In this document: positions 33,627-42,500 of the stretch, piece after piece
How the letters are laid out: every line of letters begins with the position of its first letter
Position numbering within the stretch: the first letter of the stretch is position 1
Origin: Streptomyces sp. SKN60
GTDB lineage: Bacteria; Actinomycetota; Actinomycetes; Streptomycetales; Streptomycetaceae
NCBI RefSeq assembly: GCF_026236535.1
Contig: NZ_JAHTMW010000008.1
Span: forward strand, 186,001-250,000
Direction of reading: 5' to 3'
DNA length: 64,000 bases
Made by a program: the position numbers and the translations under genes
The notes under the pieces: generated by a model
Database searches by the model: none
Seen by the model: only the letters and a program-made list of their open reading frames with translations
What the model was told of the DNA's origin: nothing

Positions 33627-34735
33627 ACATGCGCCAGCCACGTCCGAGCAAATCCCGCCGCACGCCTGACGAATGGCACGAGGGCGAGCACCTGCTCTCC
33701 CTCGAGGAAGCCGACCTCCCCGCAGGCCGCCATGCCTTTCACAAGGAAGAACTCATGACTTTCATCCAGCAGGAGACTCAGGGCGCTTCGGCCACCACGC
33801 CTGCTCCTCCTGTCCCCGCGCCCGCCCGCCGCCGGGTCCTGCGTCCCTTGTCCGTCCTGCCCGCCGCCGCGTGCTCGCTCGCCGTCCTCGCCGCGGGCGT
33901 CCTCACCCTCACCGGCAAGGGCGGCACCGGCGACGAAGCGGTGGCGGGGCCGCCGCTCACCGCGACGGTCGGCACCGGGACCAGCTCGGGTGTCACGCAG
34001 CTCCTGGACCGGATATCCCTGGCCTCGAACAAGGCGCCGCAGGTGAAGGTCGGCGCGGGCCAGTACGTGTACGTCGAGAGCCGGGTCGGCACCACCTACG
34101 AGAAGACGGTCGACAACAAGACGACCCTGGCCAGCGACGGGATCCACCGCCGGCAGATCTGGAACTCCACCGACGGCACCGAGGGCTGGCTCATCGACCC
34201 GGCCGTCACCCCGCCGGGTGGTGAGAAGCTCGACCGCACCAACGAGAACGGCACGAACGAGCCCGCGTACCTCAACGCGCCCACCTACGACTACCTCGCC
34301 ACCCTGCCGACCGACCCCGAGACTCTCCTGAAGGAGATCTACAAGGAGACGAAGGGCAAGGGCAACAACCCCGACCAGGAGGCCTTCACCACCATCGGCG
34401 ACCTGCTGAACGAGTCCCTGCCGCCCGCCGAGCTGAACACCGCTCTGTTCAAGGCAGTCGGCCAGATCCCCGGTGTCGTCCAGGTCAAGAACGCCGTCGA
34501 TGCCGTCGGCCGTCAGGGGATCGCCGTCGCCCGACTGGACGAGACCTCCGGCGCCCGCACGGAATGGGTCTTCGACCCCAAGACGTATGCCTACCTGGGC
34601 GAGCGCACCATCCAGGTCCGGCCCAACGGGGGCGACTCCGGCCTCATCGAGCCCGGCACCGTTCTGTACACCGAAGCCGTCATCGTCCGCCAGGCGGTCC
34701 ACGCGCTGAAGGAGGTTCCCTCCTCCGGGGTGTGA
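33623..34735 (+). CDS. CU044_5270 family membrane-anchored protein (putative sigma-factor partner)
   Basis: 370 residues; GTG start overlapping the sigma stop (GTGA). Residues 1-70 are cytoplasmic and charged, one transmembrane helix lies near 74-97 (VLPAAACSLAVLAAGVLTLT), and the rest is an extracytoplasmic domain (GQYVYVESRVGTTYEK, IWNSTDGTEGWLIDP, LPTDPETLLKEIYKETKG, PGVVQVKNAVDAVGRQGIAV). The family is regularly encoded after ECF sigma genes and is thought to sense envelope signals; mechanism unproven. A hairpin terminator overlaps the stop codon. Confidence 0.88.
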   Translation: MNMRQPRPSKSRRTPDEWHEGEHLLSLEEADLPAGRHAFHKEELMTFIQQETQGASATTPAPPVPAPARRRVLRPLSVLPAAACSLAVLAAGVLTLTGKGGTGDEAVAGPPLTATVGTGTSSGVTQLLDRISLASNKAPQVKVGAGQYVYVESRVGTTYEKTVDNKTTLASDGIHRRQIWNSTDGTEGWLIDPAVTPPGGEKLDRTNENGTNEPAYLNAPTYDYLATLPTDPETLLKEIYKETKGKGNNPDQEAFTTIGDLLNESLPPAELNTALFKAVGQIPGVVQVKNAVDAVGRQGIAVARLDETSGARTEWVFDPKTYAYLGERTIQVRPNGGDSGLIEPGTVLYTEAVIVRQAVHALKEVPSSGV

Positions 34736-34771
34736 CGCCCAAGGACGCCCTGTGAGCCCTTTGGGCGTCAC
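34732..34771 (+). terminator. Hairpin at the end of the sigma-factor operon
   Basis: GTGACGCCCAAGG (from 34732) pairs with CCTTTGGGCGTCAC (34758-34771) with one bulged base. The stem begins at the stop codon. The following 197 bases up to the VOC stop show no gene. Confidence 0.75.
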
Positions 34772-34968
34772 GGGGCATCTCGGCGACACGAGTCTTTCGG
34801 GGAACAGGATTCGGCCGCTGCATGAGGCGGCGCACAGGGGAGTTGAACGCGTGCGGGGCAGCCGCGGCCTGTGCCCCGGCGCAGGGAGGGGTGAGGCCTC
34901 CGCGAAGGCGGACGGCATCACCCGACGGAGTCACGACAGCCTGAGGACGAGGCCGCCGGACGCTGCGG

Positions 34969-35457
34969 TCACAGGACCGCGTCGCCGCCCACAGTGGCGT
35001 TGGGCCGGTTGATGAGTTCGATGACCTCGTCGTTGGGCCCGAAGATGAAGGCGGCCTGGAAGGTCATCGGAGTGTCGCCGCGGGTGCGGACGGAGAACGG
35101 GCCGCCCATAGGACGGGCGCCGGCCTGCACGGCCTGCTCGTACAGGGCGGGCACGTTACGGGTACGCACCGCGAGGTGGACCACCGCGGCGTTCTCCGCC
35201 CGAGCGGCGTCGCTGGGACGGCGATGCGCATCCAACGGATAGGGCGAACCGCCCGGAGGGGTGTCGGCGGGGCTGAAAAGCTCGATCAGCCTGTCGTCAC
35301 CGGCGTCGAGGAAGGCCGCCCGATGCACTCCGCCTGCGCTCCACTCCTGCACGAAGCGGAAACCCAGGCCCCTGGTGTAAAACTCCACGGAGGCGTCGAG
35401 GTCGTACACGCGGATCGCGATGTGGTCAAGTCCCTGGTTCAGGCTCTGGTCGGCCAT
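34969..35457 (-). CDS. VOC (glyoxalase/bleomycin-resistance/dioxygenase) family protein
   Basis: 162 residues with two beta-alpha-beta-beta-beta modules: LDHIAIRVYDLDASVEFYTR, LGFRFVQEW, VVHLAVRTRNVPALYEQAVQ, AGARPMGGPF and DEVIELINRP. The H (LDHIAI), E (RLIELF), H (VVHLAV) and E (DEVIEL) metal positions are present, so a metal-dependent lyase, isomerase or dioxygenase is likely, close to glyoxalase I. Beside a DJ-1-like protein on the same strand, a role in methylglyoxal or electrophile detoxification is plausible. Confidence 0.82.
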   Translation of the reverse strand: MADQSLNQGLDHIAIRVYDLDASVEFYTRGLGFRFVQEWSAGGVHRAAFLDAGDDRLIELFSPADTPPGGSPYPLDAHRRPSDAARAENAAVVHLAVRTRNVPALYEQAVQAGARPMGGPFSVRTRGDTPMTFQAAFIFGPNDEVIELINRPNATVGGDAVL

Positions 35458-35557
35458 GGCTCTCTCTTGGGGCGAGGTCCGGATAGATCCGGGCGAAGCG
35501 GGTGGAGGAAGCGGTGGACCGGGTGCGGGATCCCCTGAGCTTGCCGCACCCGGCCGG

Positions 35558-36262
35558 TCACCTGGCGCCGAGGGCGTCGAGGACGGCCTGGGCGGTGGAC
35601 ACGCTGGACTGGGGGTTCTGGCCGGTGATGAGGTTGCCGTCGTGCACCACGGTGTCGCTCCAGGCGGCGCCGGTCTGCAGGATCGCGCCGCGCTCACGCA
35701 GACGGCTCTCCACGAGGTACGGGGAGTTGTCGCCGAGGCCGCCCTGGCGCTCCTCCTCGTCGGTGAAGGAGGTCAGCCTCCGGTCGGCGAAGGTGAACGT
35801 GCCGTCCTCGCCGGTGGCGCTCAGCAGCGCCGCGACCCCGTGGCACAGCGCCGCGACGACCTTGCCCTGGGCCTGCGCGTCGTTGAGCAGGCGCCCGAGG
35901 TCGGGGTCGCTGTCCAGGTCGGCCATCGGAGCGTGGCCGCCGGGGAGGTACACCGCGTCGTACTCGCCGGCCTGCGCCCGGGCGATCGGCAGCGGGTGCG
36001 CGAGCTGGTCGGCGAGGTTGTCGAGGTAGGCGCGGAACTCCTTCGCGTCCTCGGCCGAGACACCGCCGCGCTCGTCGAGGCTGAGCTCGTCGACAGTCGG
36101 CCGCACGCCGCCCGGCGTCGCGAAGACCACGTTCACACCGGCGTTGGCGAGAGTCCGGTGCGAGGCGGCGACCTCTTCGGCCCAGTAGCCGGTGGGGTGG
36201 GAGGAACCGTCAGCCAGGGTCAGCGTGTCCGCGCCGGAGACGACCATCAGGATCTTCGACAT
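35558..36262 (-). CDS. DJ-1/PfpI superfamily protein (Hsp31-like)
   Basis: 234 residues. C140 and H141 in ALCHGVAALL form the nucleophile elbow; E29/E30 in TGYWAEE and PGGHAPMADL near 107-116 complete the site. It is clearly paralogous to the protein at 18.0-18.7 kb (both start MSxILMVxxGAD and share HPTGYWAEE). Predicted glyoxalase III or holdase function. It lies between a VOC protein and an SDR, all on the minus strand and probably one operon. Confidence 0.88.
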   Translation of the reverse strand: MSKILMVVSGADTLTLADGSSHPTGYWAEEVAASHRTLANAGVNVVFATPGGVRPTVDELSLDERGGVSAEDAKEFRAYLDNLADQLAHPLPIARAQAGEYDAVYLPGGHAPMADLDSDPDLGRLLNDAQAQGKVVAALCHGVAALLSATGEDGTFTFADRRLTSFTDEEERQGGLGDNSPYLVESRLRERGAILQTGAAWSDTVVHDGNLITGQNPQSSVSTAQAVLDALGAR

Positions 36263-36392
36263 GTTGAGAACTCCTTGTTGATGATGCGTGGATGAGACGT
36301 GGGCGTGCGGGCGGTCCACCGACAGGACCGCCGCTGATGCCGGAGGGGCGGGCGACCGGGGCATGGTGCCGCCGGCTCTCCCCTGCCGGATC

Positions 36393-37187
36393 TCAGGGGG
36401 TGAGGGAGTTGAGGGTGCCGCCTTCGACCTTGAGGGCCGCGCCGGTGGTGGCGGAAGCCTGGGCGGAGCTGGCGAAGACGATGAGGTCGGCGACCTCGGA
36501 GGGGCGGATGAGACGCTGGAGGAGGGAGGTGGGGCGGAAGTCGGCGATGAACTGGCGCTGGGCCTGGTCGAAGGTCTCCGCGTCGGGGATGAGGGCGGTG
36601 ATGTACTCCTCGATGCCCTCGGTGTGGGTGGGGCCGGGCAGGACGGAGTTGACGGTGACGCCCGTACCGGCGGCGGCCTTGGCGAGGCCTGCGGCGACGG
36701 CGAGGAGGGCGGTCTTGGTGACGCCGTAGTGGACCATGTCCAGGGGGGTGTCGACGGCGGTCTCGCTGGAGACGAAGACGACGCGTCCGAAGCCGCGTTC
36801 CATCATGCCGGGCATGTACTGGCGGGCCAGGCGGACGCCGCTGAGGACGTTGACGTCGAAGAAGTGCCGCCATTCGTCGTCCTGGATCTCCAGGACGGGG
36901 GTGGAGGCGAAGATGCCCGTGTTGTTGACCAGGACGTCGACCTGGGGGACGGATTCCAGGAGGGCCTGGGCGCCTTCCGGGGTGGTGACGTCGGCGGCGA
37001 CGGTGACGAGGTCGGCGCCGGGAACACGCTCGCGGATGGTGTCGGCGGCGGCCTTCAGGCGGCCCTCGTCGCGGCCGTTGAGGACAGTGCGGGCGCCGGC
37101 CCGGGCGAACGCCTCGGCGGTGGCGAGGCCGATACCCATCGTGGAGCCGGTGACCAGGGCGGTCCGGCCGGTGAAGTCGATCTGCAT
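36393..37187 (-). CDS. SDR family oxidoreductase
   Basis: 264 residues from MQIDFTGRTALVTGSTMGIG. NAD(P) motif TGSTMGIG, NNTG near 85 (usual NNAG), catalytic serine in VFVSSETA, YGVTK for Tyr/Lys, and GAALKVEGGTLNSLTP at the end. First gene of a minus-strand set with the DJ-1 and VOC proteins. Two TetR-type boxes 60-100 bases upstream match the operator of the distant TetR at 5.7-6.3 kb. Substrate unknown. Confidence 0.9.
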   Translation of the reverse strand: MQIDFTGRTALVTGSTMGIGLATAEAFARAGARTVLNGRDEGRLKAAADTIRERVPGADLVTVAADVTTPEGAQALLESVPQVDVLVNNTGIFASTPVLEIQDDEWRHFFDVNVLSGVRLARQYMPGMMERGFGRVVFVSSETAVDTPLDMVHYGVTKTALLAVAAGLAKAAAGTGVTVNSVLPGPTHTEGIEEYITALIPDAETFDQAQRQFIADFRPTSLLQRLIRPSEVADLIVFASSAQASATTGAALKVEGGTLNSLTP

Positions 37188-37246
37188 GATCATCCCTTGA
37201 TCTCGTGGCGGGCGGGCGCCCGTCGTTCCGTCTCGTTGGAGCCCCT

Positions 37247-37289
37247 TGAGACGGATCGTTCTCACTCATAATGAGACGGAGCGTTCTCT
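37247..37289. promoter_or_regulatory. Tandem TetR boxes upstream of the SDR operon
   Basis: TGAGACGGATCGTTCTCA (37247-37264) and TGAGACGGAGCGTTCTCT (37272-37289) are 25 bases apart, centre to centre. No regulator gene lies next to them; the only matching box in the window is at the TetR gene at 6.3 kb. Confidence 0.7.
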
Positions 37290-37575
37290 CTGTCAATCTC
37301 GCAGGAAAGAACGGTCCGTCTCGAAGTCGGCAAGGCCGACGCCACCCCCGCGTCGGCCGTTGATGAGGAGAGGTCAGGAGGGGTGGTCCGCGTGTCCCGA
37401 CGTTCCACGGCAGACGCCGGCGGCACATCCTGTCGACCGCCTGCGTCCTCTTCTCCTCGCGATGGCGTTCTGCCCGTGCTCCTCGGTGGCCGTGTGGCGA
37501 AGAGGGAGTGCGGGGTGCACTGGAAGGCGACCGAGATCTCGGTGACGCGGCGGCCCGGGCGTTGCCGGTCTACAG

Positions 37576-37855
<280 letters not shown>

Positions 37856-37860
37856 CTGGA

Positions 37861-38085
37861 TGTTGCGCGGTCGTGCGTCAGAGGCCGCACGTAGCGCCCA
37901 TCGTGCACGTAATGCACATTGATCTTGCGTCCGTTTTGCGTCTCACGCGCCGCTGACCTGCTGTTTCTCCGAGTGTGCGTGATGGGCGTCACGTGCGTTG
38001 GGTGCGAAATCTCGACGCATGTTCGACGCACGTGACGCACGTTTGACGTACGGGCGGGGCGGTTTCTGGCGGGACGTCATGCGTG
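37861..38085. repeat. Iteron-like dispersed repeat, copy 2
   Basis: Matches copy 1 over two blocks: 37856-37935 (TGTTGCxCGGTCG, GCACGTA-CGCCCATC, CTTGCGTCCGTTTTGCGTC) and 37955-38085 (GAGTGTGC, GTCACGTGCGTT, then the array). YGACGYA units start at 38012, 38023, 38032 and 38043, the same 11-9-11 spacing as copy 1. It lacks the extra 90 bases of copy 1. There is no toxin-antitoxin gene beside it. The next 290 bases up to the gene at 38376 hold no supported gene. Confidence 0.65.
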
Positions 38086-38375
38086 ATGGGTGACCGCCGG
38101 GCGGAGCCCTCGGCTGGGTGGCTGATCCCGATCCGGTGGCCGCGGTGGACGGCGCCAAGGCGCCGTCGCCGGTGGAGATGCGGCGGCATGCGTCCGATCG
38201 GGTTTCGCGCGTTGACAGGCAGGATCGGCTATCTGATGCTTTAATCAGTTCTGTCGATGTGGTCAGTAGGTGTAGGTGGTCACCTTCAGGTGCCGCCATG
38301 TCATCCCTTACCTGGCCTCATGGGAAAGTCGGCGCCGGCTGACGGCATGGGCGCCTGATCCCGAGGAGAAGTGCC

Positions 38376-38984
38376 ATGAGTGAGAAGGATCTGCAGGCCA
38401 GGTTCCAGAAGCTGCCTGAGGCCGTCCGGGAGAAGGTCGACTCGGCGCTGGCGGACGCGAAGATCGCGCTGAAGGTGCGTATCGCCGAGCTTCTGGCCGA
38501 CAAGGAGGAGATGGCCGAGCACGCCGTCACCACTGCCGGCCGGATCGGCGCCAAGAGCGGCGAGGTGTCCGAGCTGACGACCATCCTGCCGCTGAAGCCG
38601 GACGGCGCGAAGCAGCTGCGGAAGTTCTTCAAGCTGGTCGGTGGGAACCTGGCGGGCGCAGGTCAGGTCGGCACGCTGCACAACATGCGGTTCGTGTTCC
38701 TGGAGAACGACACGAAGCTGCTGTTCGCGACCGCCTTCGACGGCGAGTGGGACCCCTACATCGACGACTTCGCCACCAAGATCCCCGACTTCATGGACTA
38801 CCTGTTCAGCAACGTCGAGGGATGGCCCGGTATCACCTCGCCGGACGTGAAGGAGTTCATCGTCAAGCACCAGCTCCCGGCGGAGGCGTGGTACGTCGCG
38901 CACCCCGAGCTCACCGTCGCGGAGGCCGGTCGGCTCAAGCGGCAGGAGGCCGCCGTACAGCGGTTCCTGTCCGATCTCAACTGA
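38376..38984 (+). CDS. Unrecognised protein linked to a DyP peroxidase and a catalase
   Basis: 202 residues, no signal peptide. The N-terminal 60 residues are helical and charged (KLPEAVREKVDSALADAKIA, LKVRIAELLADKEEMAEHAV). The rest contains TTILPLKPDGAKQLRKFFKL, TLHNMRFVFLENDTKLLFAT, AFDGEWDPYIDDFATKIPDF, a segment that looks like one half of a ferredoxin-like fold of the kind seen in DyP-type peroxidases. It is 13 bases upstream of the DyP gene and surely co-transcribed. A partner or substrate-binding subunit of the peroxidase is a guess. Confidence 0.8.
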   Translation: MSEKDLQARFQKLPEAVREKVDSALADAKIALKVRIAELLADKEEMAEHAVTTAGRIGAKSGEVSELTTILPLKPDGAKQLRKFFKLVGGNLAGAGQVGTLHNMRFVFLENDTKLLFATAFDGEWDPYIDDFATKIPDFMDYLFSNVEGWPGITSPDVKEFIVKHQLPAEAWYVAHPELTVAEAGRLKRQEAAVQRFLSDLN

Positions 38985-38997
38985 CGGCAGGCGCGCC

Positions 38998-40338
38998 ATG
39001 CCTTCTCCGCTGTTCCGGCGTCTGCGCCGTTCGCCCACGCTGGACCTCGACGACATCCAGGCGACCCTGCTGCGGGCCCGGCCCGAGCCCTACTTCGGTA
39101 CCCACGCGATCCTGGAGATCACCGAGGCCGCAGGGGGCAGGGAGCTGCTGCGCCGGCTGGCCCCGCGGGTGACCTCGGCGGCCCGCTGGGACGAACCGCA
39201 GCCGTCCTGGCTGGCCCTCGCCCTCAGCTACCAGGGGCTGGTGGCGCTCGGCGTGCCGCAGGAGTCACTGGCCTCCTTCCCTGCCAACTTCCGTGCCGGG
39301 ATGGCCGCCCGCGCCGAGCGGCTGCGGGACACCGGAGCGAACGCCCCGGATCGCTGGGAGTTCCCGTTCGGCACCCCGCGCGTGCACGTCGCCGTCACGG
39401 TCTACGCCGCGAGCGAGGACGACTGGCGGGCAGAGGTCGCCGCCTACGAGAAGGAGTTGGGTGAGGTCCCGGGGGTACGGCTGCTGTCGCACCAGGACTT
39501 CGCGGCCGACGGGTTCAACGTCTTCGGATACCGGGACGGCTTCAGCCAGCCGGTGGTCGAGGGCAGCGGCGCCGAACCGCTGCCCGGCGACGGTCGCCCG
39601 ATCAAGGCGGGCGAGTTCGTGCTCGGCTACCCGAGCGAGACAGGTGTACCGCTGCCCGTGCCGGCCCCGGACGTCCTGGGCCGCAACGGCACGTACGTCG
39701 TCTTCCGCAAATACCACTCCCACGTCGCCGCCTTCAACAAGTGGCTGTACGACAACGCCGGCACCGAGGCCGAACGCGAACTGCTGGCCGCCAAGCTCGT
39801 CGGGCGCTGGCGCAGCGGCGCACCGCTGGCCCTGGCCCCGGAGCGCGACGACCCGGCCATCGGTGAGGATCCGAACCGGATCAACGACTTCGACTACTCC
39901 GGCGATCCGCGCGGTCTGCGGACCCCCCTCGGCTCCCACATCCGCCGGATGAACCCGCGCGACACGAAACTGACGGTCCTCACCGACGTCAACATCCGCC
40001 GGATCGTCCGGCGGGGCACCTCCTACGGCACCCCGCTTCCCCCGGACCGGCTGAAGGACGACGGCAAGCCGCGCGGCCTGGACTTCATCGCCCTCGGCGC
40101 CCGCGCGATCGACAACGTCGAGTTCCTGCAGAGCGAATGGGTCGGCTCCGGCAACTTCATGGGCCTGGGCAAGGAGAAGGACCCGATGATCTCGCTCCAG
40201 GACAAGGGCGCCTACTTCACGGTGCCCGGCACCCCGCCCCGCCGGGTGCGGAGCATTCAGTCCTTCAACACCCTGCTCGGCGGCGAGTACTTCTTCATGC
40301 CCGGCCTCTCCGCCATCCGCTGGCTCAGCGGCATCTGA
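38998..40338 (+). CDS. DyP-type heme peroxidase
   Basis: 446 residues with duplicated ferredoxin-like domains. The diagnostic GYRDG motif (D180 in VFGYRDGFSQP) and the proximal heme ligand region GSHIRRMNPRD (H314) are present, plus SFNTLLGGEYFFMPGLSAIR at the end. No Tat signal, so it acts in the cytoplasm or is loaded into a compartment by partners. It reduces peroxides using dyes, phenols or Mn. Flanked by an unknown protein and a catalase-like heme protein in one operon, which suggests a peroxide-using biosynthetic or defence function. Confidence 0.92.
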   Translation: MPSPLFRRLRRSPTLDLDDIQATLLRARPEPYFGTHAILEITEAAGGRELLRRLAPRVTSAARWDEPQPSWLALALSYQGLVALGVPQESLASFPANFRAGMAARAERLRDTGANAPDRWEFPFGTPRVHVAVTVYAASEDDWRAEVAAYEKELGEVPGVRLLSHQDFAADGFNVFGYRDGFSQPVVEGSGAEPLPGDGRPIKAGEFVLGYPSETGVPLPVPAPDVLGRNGTYVVFRKYHSHVAAFNKWLYDNAGTEAERELLAAKLVGRWRSGAPLALAPERDDPAIGEDPNRINDFDYSGDPRGLRTPLGSHIRRMNPRDTKLTVLTDVNIRRIVRRGTSYGTPLPPDRLKDDGKPRGLDFIALGARAIDNVEFLQSEWVGSGNFMGLGKEKDPMISLQDKGAYFTVPGTPPRRVRSIQSFNTLLGGEYFFMPGLSAIRWLSGI

Positions 40339-40362
40339 CCCGAACCCTTCGCGGAGGCACCC

Positions 40363-41451
40363 ATGACCTCGTACGTCTCCTACCGGCCCGACCTGGAACA
40401 GCCGTTTCCGAACGAGGAGGAACTGATCCGCCAGGTCGTCGAGGCCATGGGCAAGGCCAACCAGCAGGTCGCCGACAAACACCGGCACGGCCTGCGCGAC
40501 GCCCATGCCAAGAGCCACGGCGTCCTCGCCGGCGAACTGCGCGTCCAGCCCGACCTGCCCGCCCACCTCGCTCAGGGCCTCTTCGCCGAACCGGCCACCT
40601 ACCCGGTGATCGTCCGCTTCTCCTCCGCCCCCGGCGACCTGCGCTCCGACCAGGTCCCCGTGCAGCGCGGCCTCGCGATCAAGGTGATCGGCGCACCCGG
40701 CCCCCGCGCCCTCGACGACGGCTTCACCACCCAGGACTTCCTCCTGGTCAACCACCCCACGCTGCCCTTCGGCGACATCGCCGAGTACGCCAAGCTCCAG
40801 GACCTGCTGGAGAAGCAGCCCCGCCAGAGCGACCAGCAGCTCCAGCTCACCGGCGCGGCCGCCCGCGTGGCCACCAAGATCCTCACCCGGGCCGGACGCC
40901 CGCTCCCACCGGCCGTCGAGACCCTGGCCGCCGCCAACGACCACATCCTCGGCGAGACCTTCCACTCCATGGCCGCGCTGCGCTACGGCGACCATGTCGC
41001 GAAGATCTCCGCCGCGCCCCGCTCGGCGAACGCGAGAGCCCTCACCGGCAGCCGCGTCGACAGGAAGGCCGGTGAGTCGGCGCTGCGCGACCTCGTCGTC
41101 GACTTCTTCGCGCACGGCAGCGCCGAGTACGACATCCGCGCCCAGCTGTGCACGGACGTCGAACGGATGCCTGTGGAGGACGCGTCGGTCCTGTGGCCCG
41201 AGGAACTGTCCCCGCACGAGACCGTGGCGGTGCTGCACCTGCCGGCGCAGGACGCCTACAGCGACGCTCGCCGCCGCTACGCCGACGACGCCCTGTCCTT
41301 CAGTCCCTGGCACGCCCTGGAGGCCCACCGTCCCCTGGGTTCCATCATGCGGTCGCGCCGCGCCGCCTATCCCGCCTCCAGCGACTTCCGCCACCGTCTC
41401 AACGGCATCGAGCCCGAGGAGCCGTCCGACATCAAGGAGCTTCCCGCCTGA
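40363..41451 (+). CDS. Catalase-related heme protein (SrpA-like)
   Basis: 362 residues, shorter than classical catalases. Conserved features: H52 in KSHGVLAGEL (distal His), VIVRFSSAPGDLRSDQ, GLAIKV, TQDFLLVNHP, and the proximal region RSRRAAYPASSDFRHR with the heme tyrosine. The family includes low-activity catalases and peroxidase or oxygenase variants. It starts 24 bases after the DyP gene with a GGAGG box. Together they could detoxify or use organic peroxides. Confidence 0.88.
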   Translation: MTSYVSYRPDLEQPFPNEEELIRQVVEAMGKANQQVADKHRHGLRDAHAKSHGVLAGELRVQPDLPAHLAQGLFAEPATYPVIVRFSSAPGDLRSDQVPVQRGLAIKVIGAPGPRALDDGFTTQDFLLVNHPTLPFGDIAEYAKLQDLLEKQPRQSDQQLQLTGAAARVATKILTRAGRPLPPAVETLAAANDHILGETFHSMAALRYGDHVAKISAAPRSANARALTGSRVDRKAGESALRDLVVDFFAHGSAEYDIRAQLCTDVERMPVEDASVLWPEELSPHETVAVLHLPAQDAYSDARRRYADDALSFSPWHALEAHRPLGSIMRSRRAAYPASSDFRHRLNGIEPEEPSDIKELPA

Positions 41452-41552
41452 TCAGGCAGGCCGGTTCGTGGATGCGGCTGCGGATCGTGCAGCGGCTCGC
41501 GTGCCAGAATGGTGGTGCCCGTCTTCCGTCCGGTCTCATCGAGGTTCCTTCC

Positions 41553-42200
41553 GTGCCCCAGCCCGTCGGCCGCGTGCCGCAGCGACGCAACGCACGGTCC
41601 AACCGGGCGCGCATCCTGGCCACCGCCCGCCAGGAACTCGGGCGAAACCCCGACACCACCCTGGAGGAGCTGGCGCGCGCCTCCGGTGTCGTCAGGCGAA
41701 CGCTCTTCGGGCACTTCCCCGGACGTGCGGCGCTCCTGGAGGCGCTGGCCGAGGAGGCCGCCGAGGCCCTTCAGGGCGCCGTGGCAGGCGCGGCGGAGGC
41801 GGCGGAGCCGGCCGAGCGGGCGCTCGCGCGCTTCTCGTTGGCGATGTGGCCGGTGGGAGACCGGTACCGGATGCTCCTGGCGCTCGCCCAGCGGGATCTC
41901 GGCGTCGCAAGGGTCGCCGAGATCCTCGAACCCGCCCGTGTCAGGGCGACGGCCGTCGTGGAGCGGGGCCAGCGGGACGGCGTCTTCCACTCCCATCTGC
42001 CGCCCGCGGTGCTCAGCGCCGCTCTGGAGGCGATGACGGTCGCCCTGCTGGAAGAGGTCAACACCGGGGCTCTCGAGGACGACGGCACCCGGGTCGCCGT
42101 CACCACGCTCATCGCGGCCGGCGTGCCGGAGGAGCGGGCGCGCGTTGTTGTGGAAGAGGTGGCGGCCTCGGCCGCCCCGGAGGCCGGCGGCGACGGCTGA
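41553..42200 (+). CDS. TetR family transcriptional regulator
   Basis: 215 residues from GTG. The helix-turn-helix spans about residues 15-62 (RARILATARQELGRNPDTTL, EELARASGVVRRTLFGHFPG). It follows the catalase gene on the same strand by 101 bases and might regulate the DyP/catalase operon. No clear operator was identified near its start. Confidence 0.85.
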   Translation: MPQPVGRVPQRRNARSNRARILATARQELGRNPDTTLEELARASGVVRRTLFGHFPGRAALLEALAEEAAEALQGAVAGAAEAAEPAERALARFSLAMWPVGDRYRMLLALAQRDLGVARVAEILEPARVRATAVVERGQRDGVFHSHLPPAVLSAALEAMTVALLEEVNTGALEDDGTRVAVTTLIAAGVPEERARVVVEEVAASAAPEAGGDG

Positions 42201-42399
42201 GCCGCGGCCCGGCCGCCGGCGCGGAAGTTCGAGCGGACCCGGTGCCAAGGCGCTGCCCCCGGGCGCGTTCCTGCCCGGCGCACCCTCTCCGTCGCACCGG
42301 GAAGTCCCCAGCCGGGGGGCCACTCGGTTCTTCCCGGCCGAACACCCTGGACGCACGCAGCAAGAGGACGGTGCCGGCTGTCCCTTCCGACACCGTCCG

Positions 42400-42426
42400 G
42401 GGCCGTGCACCGCTCAGGCACGGCCC
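42400..42426. terminator. Hairpin between convergent TetR and MFS genes
   Basis: GGGCCGTGC (42400-42408) pairs perfectly with GCACGGCCC (42418-42426) around a 9-base loop. It lies between convergent genes and may end both transcripts. The rest of 42201-42500 shows no gene. Confidence 0.7.
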
Positions 42427-42500
42427 GTCCTTGGTGGAGGAGGCCGGAACGCTGTCCGGCCTCCGGTCGGCGGCCATGGGCCGCGGTCATGCCCTGGGGT

